From Humulus lupulus (Eukaryota; Streptophyta; Magnoliopsida; Rosales; Cannabaceae), in assembly GCF_963169125.1 (NCBI RefSeq), contig NC_084798.1:174745980-174809979 (forward strand): a stretch of 64,000 nt of DNA, given 5' to 3'. Each line of letters starts with the position of its first letter. Within the stretch, counting starts at the first letter, position 1. The notes under the pieces were generated by a model that did not search any database, was not told where the DNA came from, and saw only the letters and a program-made list of their open reading frames with translations. Shown here piece after piece: positions 37,191 through 49,132 of the stretch. The position numbers and the translations under genes are program-made.

Positions 37191-37986
37191 ACTTTCGAGT
37201 TCTGTCTTCTTAAGAAGAGGAATGAATGAGCATTACAGATCCATCAGAATGCACTGTGGAGTCCAACATCATCAACTTCAAGTGACTTTCCTCCCTTCTG
37301 ACTTCAGAAAAAGATTGAAGGATGGAAAGGCATGGTTTGAGACTCATAATTCTCCCTTTGACCTGATCAAGGTCCTTATTCAGCCCTAATAAAAATCTGT
37401 AGGTTCACTTTTTCTTGACAATCTCTTTGTATAAGGCAGCATCATTATGGAACTTCCAAGAATACACTTCAAACATATAAAGCTGCTACCAAAAACGTGT
37501 GATAGTATTATAATACTGTGTCACATTAGAGTCTCCCTGTTTAAGTTCAAATAGTTTAGTTTATGTTTCAAAAAGTTCAGAAGTGTTTTCAGAATTTAAG
37601 TAGGTGTCACGGGCTGCCTCCCAAAGAGTTTGAGCAGTCCGATAGAGAAGAAAATTCTCTCCAATCTCAGGAAGCATGGAGTTGATTAACCAAGACATTA
37701 CCATGTTGTTCTCAATTTTCCATTGTCGATAAGTAGGATCTGTTTCCTTGGGTTCCACGATTTCACCAGTAAGATATTCATCTTTCCCCTTGCTGGAGAT
37801 ATACATGATGACAGATTGAGACCATTGAAGGTAGTTTTTCCCGCTAATTTTGTGACAAGTAATTAGGAGAGGAGAACTATAAAGGACATGGGAAGGATTT
37901 GGAGTAGTGATGGCACTGGGATCTGATTTGGATTGATTTTCTAAGGACACAGATTCGGCTGGAGTGGAGTCAGTAGGAGAGGTCAT
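37191..37986 (-). pseudogene. Element G gag
   Basis: The ATG at 37986 starts a frame of 141 codons with ISGKNYLQWSQSV, DEYLTGEIVEP, MVMSWLINSMLPEI and TAQTLWEAARDTY, the gag motifs of copia elements. After the stop at 37561 the rest of gag is broken by several stops as far as the zinc knuckle. Confidence 0.85.
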
Positions 37987-38057
37987 TGAAATCGAGTGGG
38001 ATTGATGAAGAAAATGGCAGAGAAAAGACTAGAGTTCAGATGCAAGCTCTGACACCA

Positions 38058-38234
38058 TGTAGAAGTTTTCTGAATAATTTTATTACTTGATATTGAAACA
38101 GTTTACAAGCTATGAATATATATAGAAGGAAAGAAAATACTCAATCCTCAAATTCTGTTGTGAACAAGATATCCTAAAACCTAGGACAATAAATAATAAA
38201 ATATCTATACAAGGAAAGAAATAAAAATACAATA
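38058..38234 (-). repeat. Element G 5' LTR, truncated
   Basis: It matches 33181-33357 but ends at AATACAATA, where the LTR of F resumes. The missing 58 bases are the beginning of the LTR in element sense, so the promoter end is affected. Confidence 0.82.
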
Positions 38235-38302
38235 CTGTGTTATTTTTTTCTATTTTTTGTCAAGTTCTTAGATTAGATTGATAGCGAAAAAAACAGCCAA
38301 CA

Positions 38303-39056
38303 ATATGTGTTTTGGGTAGTGTTATTCCTTCCATCATCCTTTTAACTTGGTTCTATTGAATGAGGGTATTGAATTTTTTTTGTGATCTCTTTAGTATTGA
38401 ATGATTTGTTGAGTGTAAAGCTTTTATTTAGTTGATTTTTTTAATGTCGAAAACCAAGGAAAAAGTCAACTTAAGGTCAAAATTTTCAATCTTATTATTA
38501 AATCAAATGGTTGATAGTTCAGTTTAAGCTGAGAAAATATGGTATCATCTAATGTTAAATGAATCAGCGGCCAAAATCTTATTGAATATTCATATACTTT
38601 TTTGTGTGTTTCTTATTTGTTTGGATAGGTGCACCTGCTAATTGCGAAATGCAAAACTTTCACTAGTTTATAGATAAGAACAGTGAATAGGGAAAGGGAA
38701 ATAAAGAAGAACGAGCAAATCTAATTTTGTTTTTCTCTTAAGAAACTAAAATTAAAGTCTATCAAGAGAGTGTGGATCAGATTACTGGTCTAGATGTTTA
38801 GCATTTCTCATAAAACAAATGAAGCAACTTTCTCTTCTTTAATGCCTGCACATGCAAAAGATCATTCTCAAATTATAATATGAAATTATCTACACAATGT
38901 TTACTGTAGGCATCACAAAGTACTCATGATTAGCGGTCCAAAATATGTCCCTATCCTATGAGGACAAAACTGATGTACCTACACTAAACGTATCCTATAT
39001 ATAGTATATATAAAATCTCAGTGAAAATGTTGGATATAAATATATTTATATCACTT
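38303..39056. other. AT-rich spacer between elements F and H
   Basis: No LTR end, frame or repeat in this stretch was recognised. The 5-bp flank ATATG follows the end of F but cannot be tested because F's other end is missing. Confidence 0.5.
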
Positions 39057-39200
39057 TGTTGATCACCGATTTCGCCAACAGAATTGAACTGAAATAGCAA
39101 ACGACACAAGAATTTTATAGTGGTTCAGCCTCAAGAGTTGGTAATGACTAATGTTCATTTAGACACATTTATTGATGTAGAAAATCTCAAACTCACGATC

Positions 39201-40140
39201 TGATTAGGGATGAAAAATACATATTTATTGATTTTAATAATCAAAATAAATTAAGTTTTAACTAATATTTTCATGAAATTAATATGATTTATTTTATGGT
39301 TTAAAATAATTAATTTTAATTTGATTTGTTTTATTTTGTAGGAAATAAAATGTATTTTGGTACAGAAAAGAAAACAATTAAATTAAAAAAAAAAATAGAA
39401 TAGAAAAAATGACATTTTTGAGACAAAGAGGCCCAATTTGCACTAGGCCCAGGCCTGTCCGACCCCTCTTTCCAGCGCGCTAGGTGGCGCGACAGATGCG
39501 CGCCACGCGTCCCACACCAATTGGAGCTTCACGCGCCTGACCCATCAAACCCAGCCTCGGACCTGCGTGCCTATCCGGAACCGACCCGGCCCGCCTATGC
39601 CTAACCCACCTGCTAGCCCCACCAAATGGCGCCTAGCGATTGGCTGACGCCTGTCCCACCTGTCCCACCTGTCTCGCCTACCACCTACTGTAGCTATTTG
39701 TGCGCGCCTAGGTTTGCGTGCAAGCCATCTGCAACATTCAAGTCCACGCTCTGTACCTGCATGAAGAAAGCACCAAAAATAAACATGATAACTATAAATA
39801 ATAGTATTAATAATATAATTTGGTTTAATAATCAAATTTTATTATTGATATTTTATTAATTTGCAAACCTCACACTTTTCTTTATTTATTTTTCAATAAC
39901 TTTTGAGGGTCTATAAATAGGAGCACATTTTTCATAGTCGGTATGTAATGTTTAGGTAGCAAAATTCTACCAAATTTTACTCTCATTTCTCATATTTTCT
40001 CTCTAGAATTATTATGAGAATGTATAATATAATAGGCTAACCTTCTAAGGAAGGTTAAGATGATTCTATATGCACTATGATTTTATTTTGTATTTTAGAT
40101 TCACAATGTGTTTCAAATTTAGATCCTATGTTGTACCCCA
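39201..40140 (+). mobile_element. Solo LTR inside the LTR of H
   Basis: The 940-bp insert begins TGATTAGGG and ends TTGTACCCCA. CGATC flanks it at 39196-39200 and 40141-40145, a perfect 5-bp duplication. A TATA box (CTATAAATAGGAGC, 39911-39924) and a leader give plus-strand orientation. A GC-rich stretch lies at 39450-39730. No internal region exists, so it is a solo LTR; the family is unknown. Confidence 0.82.
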
Positions 40141-40754
40141 CGATCAGATGAACCGAAGTCAACCGAGTTTCGTAAGCTTAGGAGAATACAATACTCTTGC
40201 ATAAAAAATGTGCACAATGTAAGCTTTGAAAATAACGATGCACTAAGCCTCTATTTATAGGTGTAGTAATTTTACATATATGAGCCATGGGCCTTACATA
40301 GCTTGCGTGCCAAGTCACAATAAAATAATAGATATCACATTTGAAATTATAAACATCAGCCTAAGCTAGTCATACATTGTTTTTTTGATGAAACATTCGA
40401 TCAGTCTAGGTTAAGTTTGTTATCAAGACGACCAATCTTGCCTTGAGTGAAGCTCTTGATTATGTTCTGATTAGTTGTTGTGTCTACACTGTTGACGTCA
40501 TCTTTTAACAGCCATTTGTTGATAATCTTTGCTACATCATCACAATAGTTTTTTTATGGAAAATATTTGTTCCCCAAGTTTATCATGATGCGACCAGCAT
40601 CAAATAAACTTACTCGAATAACGTTTTTACATGAACAACCTTCATGATGTATCCTTTAAGTTGTACAACCTTCATTACTCCTTTATCGAAAAGGAAACTG
40701 ACAGCTACGCAAATGCCAATGTAGAAAGGTACATTTTCACCTACCCTCCTCAAG

Positions 40755-40762
40755 TATATAAA
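40755..40762 (+). promoter_or_regulatory. TATA box of the antisense gene in element H
   Basis: TATATAAA is followed by a CT-rich leader. A candidate leader intron runs from GT at 40906 (CCAAGTAAG) to CAG at 41131-41133, six bases before the ATG. The arrangement matches A, where the acceptor is lost, and C, where the donor is mutated. Confidence 0.5.
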
Positions 40763-41139
40763 CTTTTTTTTCTCTTTCTTCTTATTTTCACCCTTATTTC
40801 TCTCTTTTCTCAAGAACACTAAGAAAAAACCCCCAAGTTGTCAATCAATTTGAGCTTTCTTCTAGCAATTTTTTGTTGTTGATTTTTCTCAATTTTTCAA
40901 TCCAAGTAAGTATTCTAATTGCAACATCTTACTTTCTGTGTAATTTTTCCAATAAATCATGTCTATTTTGCTATTTATTTAGACATGCAAAAACTGTAAA
41001 AACCGAGTCGTGTCCTTAAATGTTGTTAGTTGGATAAACTACAATATTTATCTTCAAACAACATACATCTAATATTTTTAGACTAATATTCTATTGGTCA
41101 AATTAGACTCTCACCTCCTCTTCTCCTTCTCAGATATTC

Positions 41140-41230
41140 ATGCAAGACTATTGGGGAGGTGAAAGACCAATAGACGACAACTAGCTAGCATTGTTGTTAA
41201 AAGATACCGAGCATAACTACTCTTCACTAC
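41140..41230 (+). pseudogene. Element H antisense gene, first codons
   Basis: The frame begins MQDYWGGERPIDDN, then an in-frame TAG and LALLLKD. It aligns with MHDPWGGERLIEDD...LAQLLKD of A, which supports that start for the family. The gene is cut by element C. Confidence 0.65.
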
Positions 41231-41828
41231 TGTTGACCCACGATTTAGCCAACGACGCGGAGTCAAATATACGACAAAAGATAAAATGGCAAGTGAGAAA
41301 GATAATCTAATGGAAGAGAGGAAAACACCAAGGATTTATAGTGGTTCGGCCCCAAAAGATGGTAATGACCTACGTCCACTTAGTGTTATTACTAAGATTA
41401 AATCTCAAAGCAGTGATCAAAGAACTAGGATTCTGAGTTTAACAAACCTTGGAAGAATTACAATAAAATGATGGATAATTTCACTATAGCTCTCTCTTTT
41501 TCTCTATCTTAGCAAAAATATTCAGGAATCAAAAGTCCCTTCCTTGAGCTATTTCATGTATATTTATAGGCTCAAGGAGGGTTACACATGCCAACATGCC
41601 CTATCTTTTCTTAATAATCGCGTATCAAGATAATAATGAAGAAATATTCAACGCAATTATTATAAGATTAAAGTTTAAGAAGGAAACAAATCAAGTTATA
41701 CGACCAGCCTGGTCAAGCCCTGACGAAGCGAAGTGCTTTTAGTCGATAGTCGAGCAGTACTTTGGCCACGTGTCAACCACATATGAAAAATCGTTGCCAC
41801 GTCATCAATAGCCATTTTAGGGTAAACA
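41231..41828 (-). repeat. Element C 3' LTR
   Basis: It begins TGTTGACCCACGATT and ends GGGTAAACA, with a TATA box on the minus strand (complement at about 41560-41569). The tract TTTGCCCCCCAAG follows at 41829. It is clearly related to the LTRs of A but diverged. Confidence 0.88.
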
Positions 41829-42628
41829 TTTGCCCCCCAAGTTTATTTATTGCGACCAGCAATAAGTAAACTAAGGAAACTGACCCTTCGAATACCCCAC
41901 GAAATCTGTCAGAGCTGCCATGCTTTGTCGAAAAAAGGTGATCAATCATGTCCAATCAAGTCTTTTCAGTTTCCCATTAACTTGTCTGACGGCTATCACA
42001 CTTCCCCATACCTTGGAAAGTTACCCTTTATGATTACCTTGGTAACCGCTCCTCGGCTAATATAAATTACCCTTCAGAATCAGTTTTTACTTTTTACACT
42101 TTAACTTTATCCTCAAGAAAACTGAAGAACCAGGAGCTATATTTCCAGAAACTCAGACGGATCACGAAGCTCTTCCCCAGCCAAATCAACTTAGTGCCTC
42201 AGAACTTCACTCCATCTTTCATACAAGTACATTTCTTCAAACCTTTCAGTTGTCAATATTCCATGCAATACTTGTTTGTCTCTATTTCTGATTTATGAGT
42301 TCTTGGGGATTTTTACTGTTCTTGACTGAAGCTGTTTTGGGGAAGTTGGGAATGTTAACCGATGCTTGAAAGGGTGATGAAACAACGTCTTGTAGGAGTT
42401 TAGGAGCCAGTTTGGTAGTCGAGATTGTAGACTTAGGGCATAAAATCGAAGTAAAAATTTGATTTTTAGGCTAGTTGAAAAACTTGGTTTTTCCGACCCC
42501 CTTGGAATCGAAAAAGCTTTTTCCCGAAAAACATTTTACTTCCGCTATTCAATCTGTTTTTCAAACTGCTTGTGTAAAACTTAATGTTTTTTTTATCTAG
42601 AATGATGCTGGTCATATAAAACCTTAAC
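41829..42628 (+). promoter_or_regulatory. Element C leader with TATA box of its antisense gene
   Basis: TATAAATT is at 42061-42068 in the position of the box in A. Downstream sequence is alignable with 11760-12290 of A and includes the AAAATCGAAGTAAAAATT and TTTTTCCCGAAAAAC blocks. The donor equivalent to AAGTAAG of A reads AAGTACA (42226 on). Element D cuts the leader at 42628. Confidence 0.5.
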
Positions 42629-45393
42629 TGTAACGCCCTAAACTCCAGGGACCGTTACGGTGTGCCTTGTAAACAGTGCTAAACTCGTTAATCGAGTCAT
42701 TTGGCCAAAATCGTGTAACTAAGTATGATTAGCGGTTTAGGGATTAAAAATTTTGGTTAAGATATAACGTTTCATTAGAATGTTTATTGTATACATTGGG
42801 ATCCCAAAAATATAATTTAAAGGTCTATTACAAGAAAATCTTTACAACAGGCCGATCTAAGCGGCAAAATAGGGTTTAACCCTAGTTCCTCTTCCAACCC
42901 TCGGCCGTGGCGGTCGAGCAGCCGCATATGTACGCGTCGTCATCTAAGCTCTCCAACTCAAGGATGGTCCAGTTTTCTTTTGCCTTTACCTGCACCACAT
43001 AGCACCCGTGAGCTGAAGCCCAGCAAGAAAACTCAACATGTTCATGAACAGTAATAACATGTCATCGAATCATAATGTGCATGCCTAGCAATAATAGCTT
43101 CCGTCATGCATGTAAATAAGTTCAAATAAATTATTATGGGGTCCTGAATCTGAATAGAAGACTAATGAGTCATTCTCTGAGGACCTGCTTCTTGGATAGT
43201 TGACTAATAAGTCAATCTTGGAGTGGGTGACTAATGAGTCACACCCTGCATAGGTGACTAATGAGTCACACTCTGTATAGATGACTAACAAGTCATGCCC
43301 TGCGCAGATGACTAATGAGTACATCTCTGTCTAGGTGACTAATGAGTCACACTCTGTATAGGTGACTTATAAGCCACACTCTGTATAGATGACTAATAAG
43401 TCTATCTCTATGTGGATGACTAATGAGTCATACCCTGTATAGGTGACTAATGAGTCACACTCTGTATTGGTGACTAATAAGTCACACTTGGTATAGATGA
43501 CTAATAAGTCAACCTCGGTGTGGATGACTAATGAGTCATACCCTGTACAGGTGACTAATGAGTCACGCTCTGGAGGTCCCATACCCTCCTAGCCATGTGA
43601 CATGTAGGTCACCTTAGCCATTCTGGCTCTGGCTCTGGCTCTAATTAACTAGCCCATAGACTAGACTAGCGCTTTTGATTTTCATCGACCTTGAGGTCGG
43701 TCCGGCAATAATTCTCATTTGAGTCATTCAATGCAGATGTCAATTAGATCTAATCTTTTATCGGCTTGCGTTAAACACGCTAAGGTCATACTTGACTTAT
43801 AAGTCAATCCCATGTGACCAGTGCTCAATACCACTGTCGAACCTGACTAATAAGTCACAGCTTCACAGTTGATATTGACACCATTGCCAATCCCTGACTA
43901 ATAAGTTAGTGCTTCCTCATTTAGGTAATACAAACAGACATATATCATATGTCAAATATTCAGATATAGGGCATTTGGCATGCTCACTCAGTAATCAAAA
44001 GCATAATTATAATCATGCACAATTACAAAGACTCCAACTCTGATCAATCTCATAATCAATATTCATAGCATGCCCTAATCACATGTTTCTCATGCATCAC
44101 ATGCGTCACATTTAATCACTCGACATGCCTCAACAATAACCATGCAGGTCACATTTAACCATACAACTTGCATCAAGAATAACCATGCATGTCATATATA
44201 CACAGGGTGCAGTTTTCTTCCCTCTGATTCGAGCGAGAATTGATATAAGAACGAACCTTGAGAACGATCAACCTTTAAGCCTTTAGCGGTCACCTAGTCA
44301 TAACCAAATATGGGACACCATCAATAAAATGAACATCAAAGGTTCCTAAACCAAGATCTAGCCTCTGGGACATCAATCCCCACTAATCCCGGTAGTAGGA
44401 ACAATCCCGAGGCCTAAAACAAAGTTCCCGGGGCCAAAACACTCAAATGGGCTCAAACCTGCCCAAGGGCTGCGGTCCTAACACCTTGGGCCGCGGCCCC
44501 CAGCCACTCCAGGAGCAAGGGCCGCGACGCCCAACCCAGAACCAGCCATAAACCCGTTTTCCATCATCCCAAACACCCCAAAAACATACCTAAACACTTC
44601 CAAATCATCAAATCAAAGTTTCCAAGCTTCCCAGTGATCCAAAACCATCAAATCCCAAGGCTCAAATGAACCAAAAACTCAACAATTCACAAAGTCCAAT
44701 TCTAAGCTTAAAAACTTTAAAAACTTAAAACTTTAATTACCTCCAATTGAGTTGTTTCCAACTAAATCCTTCGGCTAATAAGCTTCTAATCTTCCCTAGG
44801 ATCGCTATGCCTTGATCCTCGCTTGATTCCGACTCCTAGAACTCGAGATTTCTTCGAAAATGCTTCAAACGGTAAAACGAACTAACAGAAAGAGAACGAG
44901 AGGTTTTCTAACGTACGGTTCTATCTGACAAGCTACTTCAAGCTTAAGTAACCTCAAATAAAACCTAGTGCTCGGGGTCCCAAAACCACCCCCAGAGACA
45001 TTATAGTCAAAACTCCCGGAATTTCCTCATGATTTCAATAACTCCCAATTTATCATCAAATAACATCCTCATAACTCAATATCCCAATAAAAGACCCCTG
45101 TTATGACAAAACCACTAATCAATAATATAAGACCGTCTCATGCCGAATAGCTCGAATATATCTCCATAATAATGGGATCTCATTCATAAATCACAATATG
45201 CACCCAAATATACAAATATGCCCTCAATGGGCCAAAATATGAAAATCACCCAATTACTCAGAAATGAGTTCACTTGCATATTTAATACACCTAAATATGC
45301 ATATTATCATTTAATAACACAATAAATCAATTATGGCCCTCCCGACCTCCTAATCAAGGTCCTAATCCTTCTTAGGAAATTCGGGGCATTACA
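42629..45393 (-). repeat. Element D 3' LTR
   Basis: The 2765-bp LTR starts TGTAACGCCC and ends GGGGCATTACA. A purine tract, GGAGGGGATAGT on the minus strand, follows. It contains the motif array at 43155-43575 and several further TGACTAATAAGT blocks (43790, 43846, 43897). Confidence 0.85.
43146..43575. repeat. Array of about 15 units around TGACTAATGAGTCA
   Basis: Units of about 27-28 bases carry GACTAATGAGTCA or a near variant. Eight of fifteen contain an exact TGAGTCA, the GCN4/AP-1-type bZIP site; the half-sites form the near-palindrome TGACT-N4-AGTCA. Frames over this stretch are repetitive by-products. Nine units are kept in the truncated 5' LTR (49665-49906). Confidence 0.85.
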
Positions 45394-47640
45394 ACTATCC
45401 CCTCCTTACAGAAATTTCGTCCTCGAAATTCATCTGACTTGCCCAGAATAAGAATTCCGAACAACTGATTCCAGTTATTCAGGTCGCTTCCTTGACCTCA
45501 CTGTTTCTGTGACATACCTTAACTCAAGGTACACTTTGCTCCTCAGAACCTTATTCTTTCTGTTTCATTTCTGGATTGGCTATTCCTCATAGAATAACTT
45601 AGCCTCAAATCCCCAGATTATCATAACTCAACTCATGAGTTTCTTTTAACCCATGTCCTCAACATGGCAATACAAAATACACTGTTCACAACTAACAGTG
45701 CCAAAGATAAGGTCGAACCAAAGTCGACCTGACCAGTCCTATCAAGGACTTAAACTGTTCTGATACTCTAGGGCTAAACTTGCCTTTAACTCATCACCCC
45801 TTTCCACGGTGATTCTTCTAAGGAAGATACAATCTCCTACCTGGAACTCTATGTTCCTACTTTTCAATTCAACAAAACTTTTCCATTTATTATGAGAAGT
45901 GAGCATCCAAGCTCCAATCTCTAGTAATCTCAATAGTCCCCTGAACCACCTCAGGATCCAGATATATATTAACTCATTCATCTTATAAGAATTTCTTCCA
46001 ATAATAATAGGATAACCCTCTCTCTCTGATTTACCATCAGTCTGAGAGTAATAAACTGTACTGAATTCCATCTATATACTCATCGCCTTCTTAACCCTTC
46101 CAAAACCTAGAAGTCGCAATAGAGTCTTCATCTGATAAGATAGACCTTGAGTTTCATGAAGGCACTCTATCCTTCTCACAAAGAGATCCGAATACTGATA
46201 AGCTGTACTATTAACCCTTGCTGACAAAAATAAACTCACTTGGACTACTGGCCTACGATAACTCAATGGCAACTCATATTGGCCCACTAATCTGAGCAAT
46301 CCCACCGCGAAACCCCTCGTGATGTTCTCATTTCCATTATAAAATACTTAAAGGCTACCATGGCCTCACCGATTTTTGACACTCTGATCTGACCTGCTAT
46401 CAGGCTAAGAACTTTACCACGCATTCCATTACATCCCTCTCCATCTCAGGACACCACTATAAAGCTTTCATATCCTGTTACATTTCTATGATGCCTGAAT
46501 GAAGAGAATAAAAGAATAGCCTGAGATTCATCCAGAATCTCCCAATTAGTCTTAGTGTCCATCGGATTCCAAATCCGACCCTATACCACAATAAATTCAT
46601 ATCAGACACTGTACAACTCTTAGCTAATCTAGCTAAGACTTTCCATTCAATCTTTCTTATATGTGGTTCACTTAGTCATATTTCCTTTTTATCCTTTCCG
46701 AAATAATATTCTCAAACATAAAACTGGCCACCTGGCCCACTAGAAACTCTACTCTAGTTCTGGTCAGATCCTGTAACCAACATGTTGCATAAGCAATCAC
46801 TTCTCCTGCTACTGAGGTGTCATAACAACCTACTAACTGGTTCTGATCTACAAGAAGACTCGGAACTATTTCCCAAGGCACCTGAAATATCTTTACCACC
46901 CAAGGACACTCCTGCCCCTAAGGCGTTCTTTAACCTTGGCAAATCTCCGCAGAGAAAATACCACAATGCTATCGTCCAAGACGATCACAAAATTCATTCA
47001 AATAATCCTTTGAATGCTCTGTTCATCTGATTCACAAACACTTGGCATTAAACAAATTCTCAAGACATACTCAGCACTCCCATTGCCCTTATCTGATACA
47101 AACACAGTCTTTTATATAACTTCCTCTTCGATCTCTAACTGGTCCTAACCAGACCCAAGATCCACCATACTAGCTAAGAGTTCCATGCATCTCTCTGCCA
47201 TAAAACTCTAGCTCCCACAACAAATGTCATAAACACATCAGATCCATGCGCAGTGCCAACTGTCACAAGACTTTCCACTCTCAAACCCAAGAGTTACTAT
47301 ACTTTCCTTGCCATTTAAAAATTGCCCCACACTTGGCTAACCAATCCATACCCTGGATCATACTAAAACCAGTCAGTCATAACCAACTCATTAAAACCAC
47401 TGATGAGTCCTTTCCACGATAATTCACATGATCCCTTAAATTACCAATACAATATCACTTTTTCATCACAACATAACCATATGGCTTGTGTAGCAACTTT
47501 ATTCCTCTCTATATGCAACAAATAAAGAACAGCATGGCACCAAGTCATTCAGCACAAAATAAAGATCAGGACCAAAAGCTAACCTGCCATCCCTGAGGAA
47601 CTGATCTCGGTCTCAGACTCTGACTGCCTCGGAATAAACA
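45394..47640 (-). pseudogene. Element D pol remnant (integrase, protease trace)
   Basis: The integrase relic at 45742-46071 shows FSTVYYSQTDGKSE, equivalent to the third-Glu region, and NIEFQVGDCIFLRR of the tail. 46672-46899 and 46072-46305 may hold further degraded integrase. A protease-like end (GMDWLAKCG) is near 47320-47370. I could not find the RT YxDD block, so a deletion between protease and integrase is likely. Confidence 0.6.
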
Positions 47641-49110
47641 CTCGAGTTGGAATCGAGCTGTCTATCCCCTTTTGCTCATCGTCTCTTAGCCTTGGGCAAT
47701 CCCTCTTTATATGTCCAACCAGTCCACATAAGAAACATGTCTTTGGTCAGCACCCCTTCAAATGGCGCCTCTTGCACCGAACACATATTGGATAAGTCCT
47801 CCAGTGCTCCTTCTTGCTTGCACCAATAAGAGGAGATACCACTATATGAGATCCGTGCTTCCTAGCACTCTTCTTCTCATCTTTTATGCCCTCAACACAA
47901 GAGCCTTCTCTACCACCTGAGCATAGGTGGAGATTTCATGCACTGGGGCAACTCTAATGCCCTGAGCTATTCCAGGATTCAATGCCTGAACGAACTTTTC
48001 CTTCCGAGCCACATCTGTGGGTACCATGTCTAAAGCAAACTTGGCCAACCCATTAAATCTACTAACATACTCGGTTACTGATGCCCTTCCTTGAACGAGA
48101 TTCACAAACTCATTCATCTTAGCAGTCTTAGCTACATCACAATAATATCTTTCATTGAACAGCTGCCTAAACTTTTTCCACTCCATCACAGCTGTGTTTC
48201 GTGTCTGGGATACTACCTCCCACCATGTCCGGGCATCATCCCGTAGTACACATGTAGCACAGATCACCCTATCGTGACCCACCAGCCCCATACTGTTAAG
48301 AATGGAACTGATCATGCCCATCCATTGCTCAGCTCCGAATGGATCTAGGCCTCCCTCGAAGACTAGAGGGAAATACTCCTGGAATCTTCCATAGAGAAAT
48401 TCCCATCTGTTCTCAACCCTAGGCTAAGCCAAAGCTGGTGCCACTCTTGGCACAACAAAGGTATAGGTGCTCCCAAACAAATGCTGTTGTTGCTTCAAAC
48501 ATCTAACATCTTCCTCCTGCCTCTACAATCTTGATTGCAAATCTGTAAACATCTGCTGAAAATTCATAGGAGCAGATGAAGAACTAATACCCTGGCTATA
48601 ACTCCTAGCCTCTGTATAACAACCACCAGGGCTCATTATCTGCCTTGGCTATAAATTGTTGATTGAATCTGCAGTCAATAACTTAACCCATTAATCTTAA
48701 TGAGCATATCAAGATTTTTCCCCCACGGGATAAATATTACTACACCACATTCATTAACCACTTGCAGTGCTAAAACATGCCCACGACATTCATACATTAA
48801 TCATGATCCTTACCCTTTCAATATTCATACCATGCCTCCAACTCCAGCATGCAAATATTACAGTTCTATATTCATGGAGCATGTAATCATATGATCATAT
48901 TTATATAAATATTCACGGAGCATAAAATCATATAGTCAAGATCCAGGCACTATCAGAATCTTATGCTCCCTAATACAATGTGCAGGTAAATCATTTACAT
49001 TCTATTTAAGCAGTTAAGCACATAACTACAGAAATAGTTACCATTCCCTGAGTGAATCAATCTTCAGGGACGAGTGTACATGCCCAGCTTGTCTTGAGGA
49101 ACCATAAACA
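47641..49110 (-). pseudogene. Element D gag
   Basis: The Retrotrans_gag domain is at 47884-48321 (DDARTWWEVVSQ, WKKFRQLFNERYY, VNLVQGRASVTEYVSRFNGLAKF), followed by a CCHC knuckle, CFLCGLVGHIKRDC, at about 47693-47740. The knuckle has all four metal ligands. Upstream to 49110 the frame is broken. Confidence 0.82.
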
Positions 49111-49117
49111 TTGGCTC

Positions 49118-49129
49118 GCTCTGATACCA
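49118..49129 (-). promoter_or_regulatory. Element D primer-binding site
   Basis: The minus strand reads TGGTATCAGAGC three bases from the LTR end, the standard site for priming by initiator tRNA-Met. Confidence 0.9.
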
Positions 49130-49132
49130 AGT

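Larger units (their letters stand above)
33181..38234 (-). mobile_element. Element G: Ty1/copia retrotransposon
   Basis: Order on the minus strand is 5' LTR (38058-38234), primer site (TGGTGTCAGAGC on the minus strand, overlapping the LTR end), gag, protease, integrase, RT, RNase H, polypurine tract (33416 on), 3' LTR (33181-33415). Integrase before RT marks it as copia. The 5' LTR lacks its first 58 bases, so the flanking duplication is lost. Coding parts have stops and frameshifts. It lies inside the LTR of F and is therefore younger. Confidence 0.9.
26384..38302 (+). mobile_element. Element F: 5'-truncated Tat-like Ty3/gypsy, with copia insert
   Basis: F keeps the C-terminal part of integrase, a long 3' region, an antisense gene on the minus strand, a polypurine tract (ACTTAGGGGGCATA, 32685-32698) and the 3' LTR (32699-33180 and 38235-38302). 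The order mirrors element A in the opposite orientation. The 5' portion is missing at about 26384. The LTR starts TGTTGTCC and ends GCCAACA, so it is a different family from A, C and H. Confidence 0.8.
39057..41230 (-). mobile_element. Element H: 3' end of a Tat-like element
   Basis: H starts TGTTGATCACC and has an LTR in two pieces (39057-39200 and 40146-40565) resembling those of A and C. A decayed polypurine tract (TTTGTTCCCCAAG, 40566-40578) and the first part of an antisense gene follow. H is cut at 41230 by the LTR of element C, so it is the oldest layer of this nest. Confidence 0.75.

Noticed and set aside
43146..43575. Regular repeats with similar spacing, like a CRISPR array
   Set aside because: The context is a plant LTR; repeat and spacer parts both recur, and there are no unique spacers or cas genes.
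45394..47640. Intact RT in element D
   Set aside because: No YxDD block or RT motif could be read in any minus-strand frame; only protease and integrase traces remain.
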